DNA of 64,000 nt from Streptomyces tuirus (GTDB lineage Bacteria > Actinomycetota > Actinomycetes > Streptomycetales > Streptomycetaceae), in contig NZ_AP023439.1 in the NCBI RefSeq assembly GCF_014701095.1, forward strand, positions 3,398,001 through 3,462,000, written 5' to 3'. Under the pieces are notes generated by a model. The model did not search any database, had not been told where the DNA came from, and was given only the letters and a program-made list of their open reading frames with translations. Below, piece after piece: positions 62,533 to 64,000 of this stretch (its first letter is position 1; each line of letters begins with the position of its first letter). Both the position numbers and the translations under genes were made by a program.

Positions 62533-62715
62533 ATGAAACTCGTCCAACTGATGTCCGTGCTGTTCGGCATGACCTTCACCCGCCTGCTCGAGGCGCGCTA
62601 CGGCTCGTCCGGCGTGCTGTGCCTGTTCCTCCTGGGAGTCGGCGTCAGAACCCGCAACCCCACGTGCCTGACCATCGCCGCCGTTCTCCTGGGTCTCCTG
62701 CTGGCCCAGGACTAG
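62533..62715 (+). CDS. Small membrane protein
   Basis: 60 aa: MKLVQLMSVLFGMTFTRLLE, then VLCLFLLGVGVRTRNPTCLT and IAAVLLGLLLAQD. Two hydrophobic segments with a GGGGG ribosome site 4 nt upstream. No family recognised. It lies alone between the two regulator-HAD modules and ends 34 bp before the convergent HAD gene. Confidence 0.55.
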   Translation: MKLVQLMSVLFGMTFTRLLEARYGSSGVLCLFLLGVGVRTRNPTCLTIAAVLLGLLLAQD

Positions 62716-62749
62716 CGGTCCCCGGTCAGCGGCCCGCCCCGTTCCTCGC

Positions 62750-63463
62750 TCACCCGCGCAGCACCCGCAGCAACGTCTCCAGGGACCCCACGACCGACTC
62801 CGCCCCGGCTGCCAGCAGGAGCTTCGCCTTCCGCTCGTTGCGGGCGTAGCCCAGGAAGGGCACTCCGGCCCGCTCGGCCGCCTCGTGGTCCGTGGGGGCG
62901 TCGCCGATCATCAACGCGTCCCCCGGCGCGGCGCCCATCGCCCGCAGCGCCCGGTTCAGGCAGTGCGGGTCGGGCTTCAGGTGGTGGAGTTCCTGGGTGC
63001 GGCCGTAGACGTGGGGGGCGAAGCAGTCGGCGAGGCCGCGTCCCGCGAGGTACGTGCGGACCACCCGTGGCGAGTTGTTCGTGGTGATCGCCAGGCGTGA
63101 TCCCACCGCCGTCCAGGTGCGGATCAGCGGATCGGCGTACGGGGTCGGCATCGCCGAGGACGCGGCCCGCAGCTCCTCCTGGGTGAGGCGTTCCTCCAGC
63201 TCGGCGACGAGGTCGCTGCCGGGGTGCCGGCGGTCCACGGCGCGCAGGACCGCGTGCGGGTCGAGCGACTCGCGCTCGGTCTCCGTGAGCAGGCCGTGCA
63301 GCCCACGGCCCTCCAGCCAGGACACCAAATCGCCCGAGACCCGCTCCGCCGAGTGCCCGGCGAACAGGCGGCAGATGGGCCCGTCGAAGTCCCACAGCAC
63401 GACATGGGCACGTCCGATGCGCTCGCGGAGTCGGTCCGGATCGTTCTCGGTCGGGATGTGCAC
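62750..63463 (-). CDS. HAD-family hydrolase, copy 2
   Basis: 237 aa: motif I VVLWDFDGPICRLFAGHSAE, motif II LAITTNNSPRVV, motif III HHLKPDPHCLNRALRAMGAA, motif IV ALMIGDAPTDHEAAERAG. Similar throughout to copy 1 (for example FDGPxCxLF, KPDPHC, FLGY), so they are paralogues. GTG 63463 is chosen; GTG 63494 would give 10-11 more residues and touch the upstream gene. It follows the GntR-like gene by 29 bp on the same strand, an operon. Confidence 0.88.
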   Translation of the reverse strand: MHIPTENDPDRLRERIGRAHVVLWDFDGPICRLFAGHSAERVSGDLVSWLEGRGLHGLLTETERESLDPHAVLRAVDRRHPGSDLVAELEERLTQEELRAASSAMPTPYADPLIRTWTAVGSRLAITTNNSPRVVRTYLAGRGLADCFAPHVYGRTQELHHLKPDPHCLNRALRAMGAAPGDALMIGDAPTDHEAAERAGVPFLGYARNERKAKLLLAAGAESVVGSLETLLRVLRG

Positions 63464-63492
63464 CGCACCAGTCTGCTTCGTATCAGAAGTCA

Positions 63493-64000
63493 CTAGGAGA
63501 GTGTCAGGTCCGACGTGATGGTTTCCCAGAGGGCGTTGAACCACTTCTGGGATTCCTTCACGAACGCCTCGTCCCGGCGGCCCGTGCGCTTCACGAAGGA
63601 GAACAGGAGGGACTGGGAGCCGAGGACGTCGTACATGTCCAGGGTCTGGCTGCCCCACTCCTCCTCGCGCCTGGTCAGCATGTAGTAGCCGATCAGGGCC
63701 TCCTCCTCGTTGAGGAGGTACAGCTTCACCGGCGGGGTGAACGGCAGCGCGCGGAAGGTGACGTGGACGTCGATGCCGTGCGTCGAGCGCAGCGCCTTCA
63801 GGTTGTGCTGGAGGACCTGCCCCTGGGCGTTGCGCATCGCCAGCCAGCGCTGGTGGACCGGGTTGTCGTCGCCGTGGGCCTCGACCGGGACCGGGAAGGC
63901 CAGCTCGATGTCCCGGGAGGGGACCAGGATGCGGACGTCGATCGACTCGGGACGGATGCGGCCCTCGTGGATCAGGCGCAGCGGCTCACCGATGGCGACC
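63493..64000 (-). CDS. C-terminal part of a GntR-type regulator, copy 2 (cut by window end)
   Basis: 168 residues are visible, read to the window edge: IGEPLRLIHEGRIRPESIDV, then VRILVPSRDIELAFPVPVEA, FTPPVKLYLLNEEEALIGYY, DMYDVLGSQSLLFSFVKRTG and AFVKESQKWFNALWETI. Aligned by eye this equals the C-terminal domain of the regulator at 61496. The DNA-binding domain would lie beyond 64000. Downstream HAD copy 2 is co-transcribed. Confidence 0.78.
   Translation of the reverse strand, partial: VAIGEPLRLIHEGRIRPESIDVRILVPSRDIELAFPVPVEAHGDDNPVHQRWLAMRNAQGQVLQHNLKALRSTHGIDVHVTFRALPFTPPVKLYLLNEEEALIGYYMLTRREEEWGSQTLDMYDVLGSQSLLFSFVKRTGRRDEAFVKESQKWFNALWETITSDLTLS

Overview
The window is Streptomyces chromosome, or a very close relative. 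GC is about 70-73 percent with strong third-position GC bias, many genes look leaderless, and the core genes lie in the conserved order of the S. coelicolor msiK - ispDF/cysS - carD - phoRP/phoU - gpmA - mshA region (roughly SCO4198-SCO4240, from memory).

Layout. 1-3.4 kb: an exported ALF-repeat protein, tRNA-Thr(UGU) beside a truncated alpha/beta-hydrolase, the multi-sugar importer ATPase MsiK and a small anchored protein. 3.4-11 kb: an NDP-sugar pyrophosphorylase, a 5-copy 95-bp tandem repeat, a DoxX membrane protein, rlmB, cysS, ispF-ispD and carD. 11-21 kb: a lipoprotein, phoP-phoR with a PHO box facing phoU, a Cys-rich 51-aa peptide, a nickel-binding-protein homologue, an ECF42-type sigma factor with its DGPF partner, a DinB thiol transferase, a SUKH protein, and a sigma-like/zinc-finger/transmembrane/ricin-lectin fusion.

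21.7-35.2 kb is an accessory island. It is bounded by two identical 18-bp copies of the tRNA-Gly(CCC) anticodon region, has a decayed tyrosine integrase at its right end, and is partly lower in GC. It carries an S1-like protein, a two-gene alpha/beta-hydrolase plus caspase-NTPase-WD40 operon (a predicted NLR-like conflict or defence system and the most interesting item here), an IS110 element, a broken IS5 element, a coiled-coil/winged-helix protein, CutA, and an XRE-TPR regulator with two small partner genes. From 35.3 to 37.7 kb two different IS5-type elements sit back to back, sharing one TAA target duplication. The first encloses a tRNA-like gene.

The core resumes at 38.5 kb: gpmA, an MFS exporter, DUF6233, DUF2000 with a divergent AraC regulator, YbjN-mshA (mycothiol), a RibD-like reductase, a CPCC protein, a methyltransferase, a secreted NlpC/P60 hydrolase, a 46-bp minisatellite, a receiver-PP2C phosphatase, DUF2516, an HbhA-like protein, an XRE regulator facing a MoxR/VWA (RavA-ViaA-like) pair, a GntR regulator with two small divergent genes, a TetR-SGNH hydrolase pair, and at the right edge an APH-like kinase with two paralogous HAD + GntR-type modules (the last gene is cut by the window end).

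Recurring regulatory theme: several genes (phoR, cysS, cutA, araC and two gntR genes) have a TAnnnT hexamer placed so that the predicted transcript begins at the start codon, which is the leaderless architecture common in Streptomyces. Perfect palindromes lie upstream of the tetR, xre and ricin-fusion genes.
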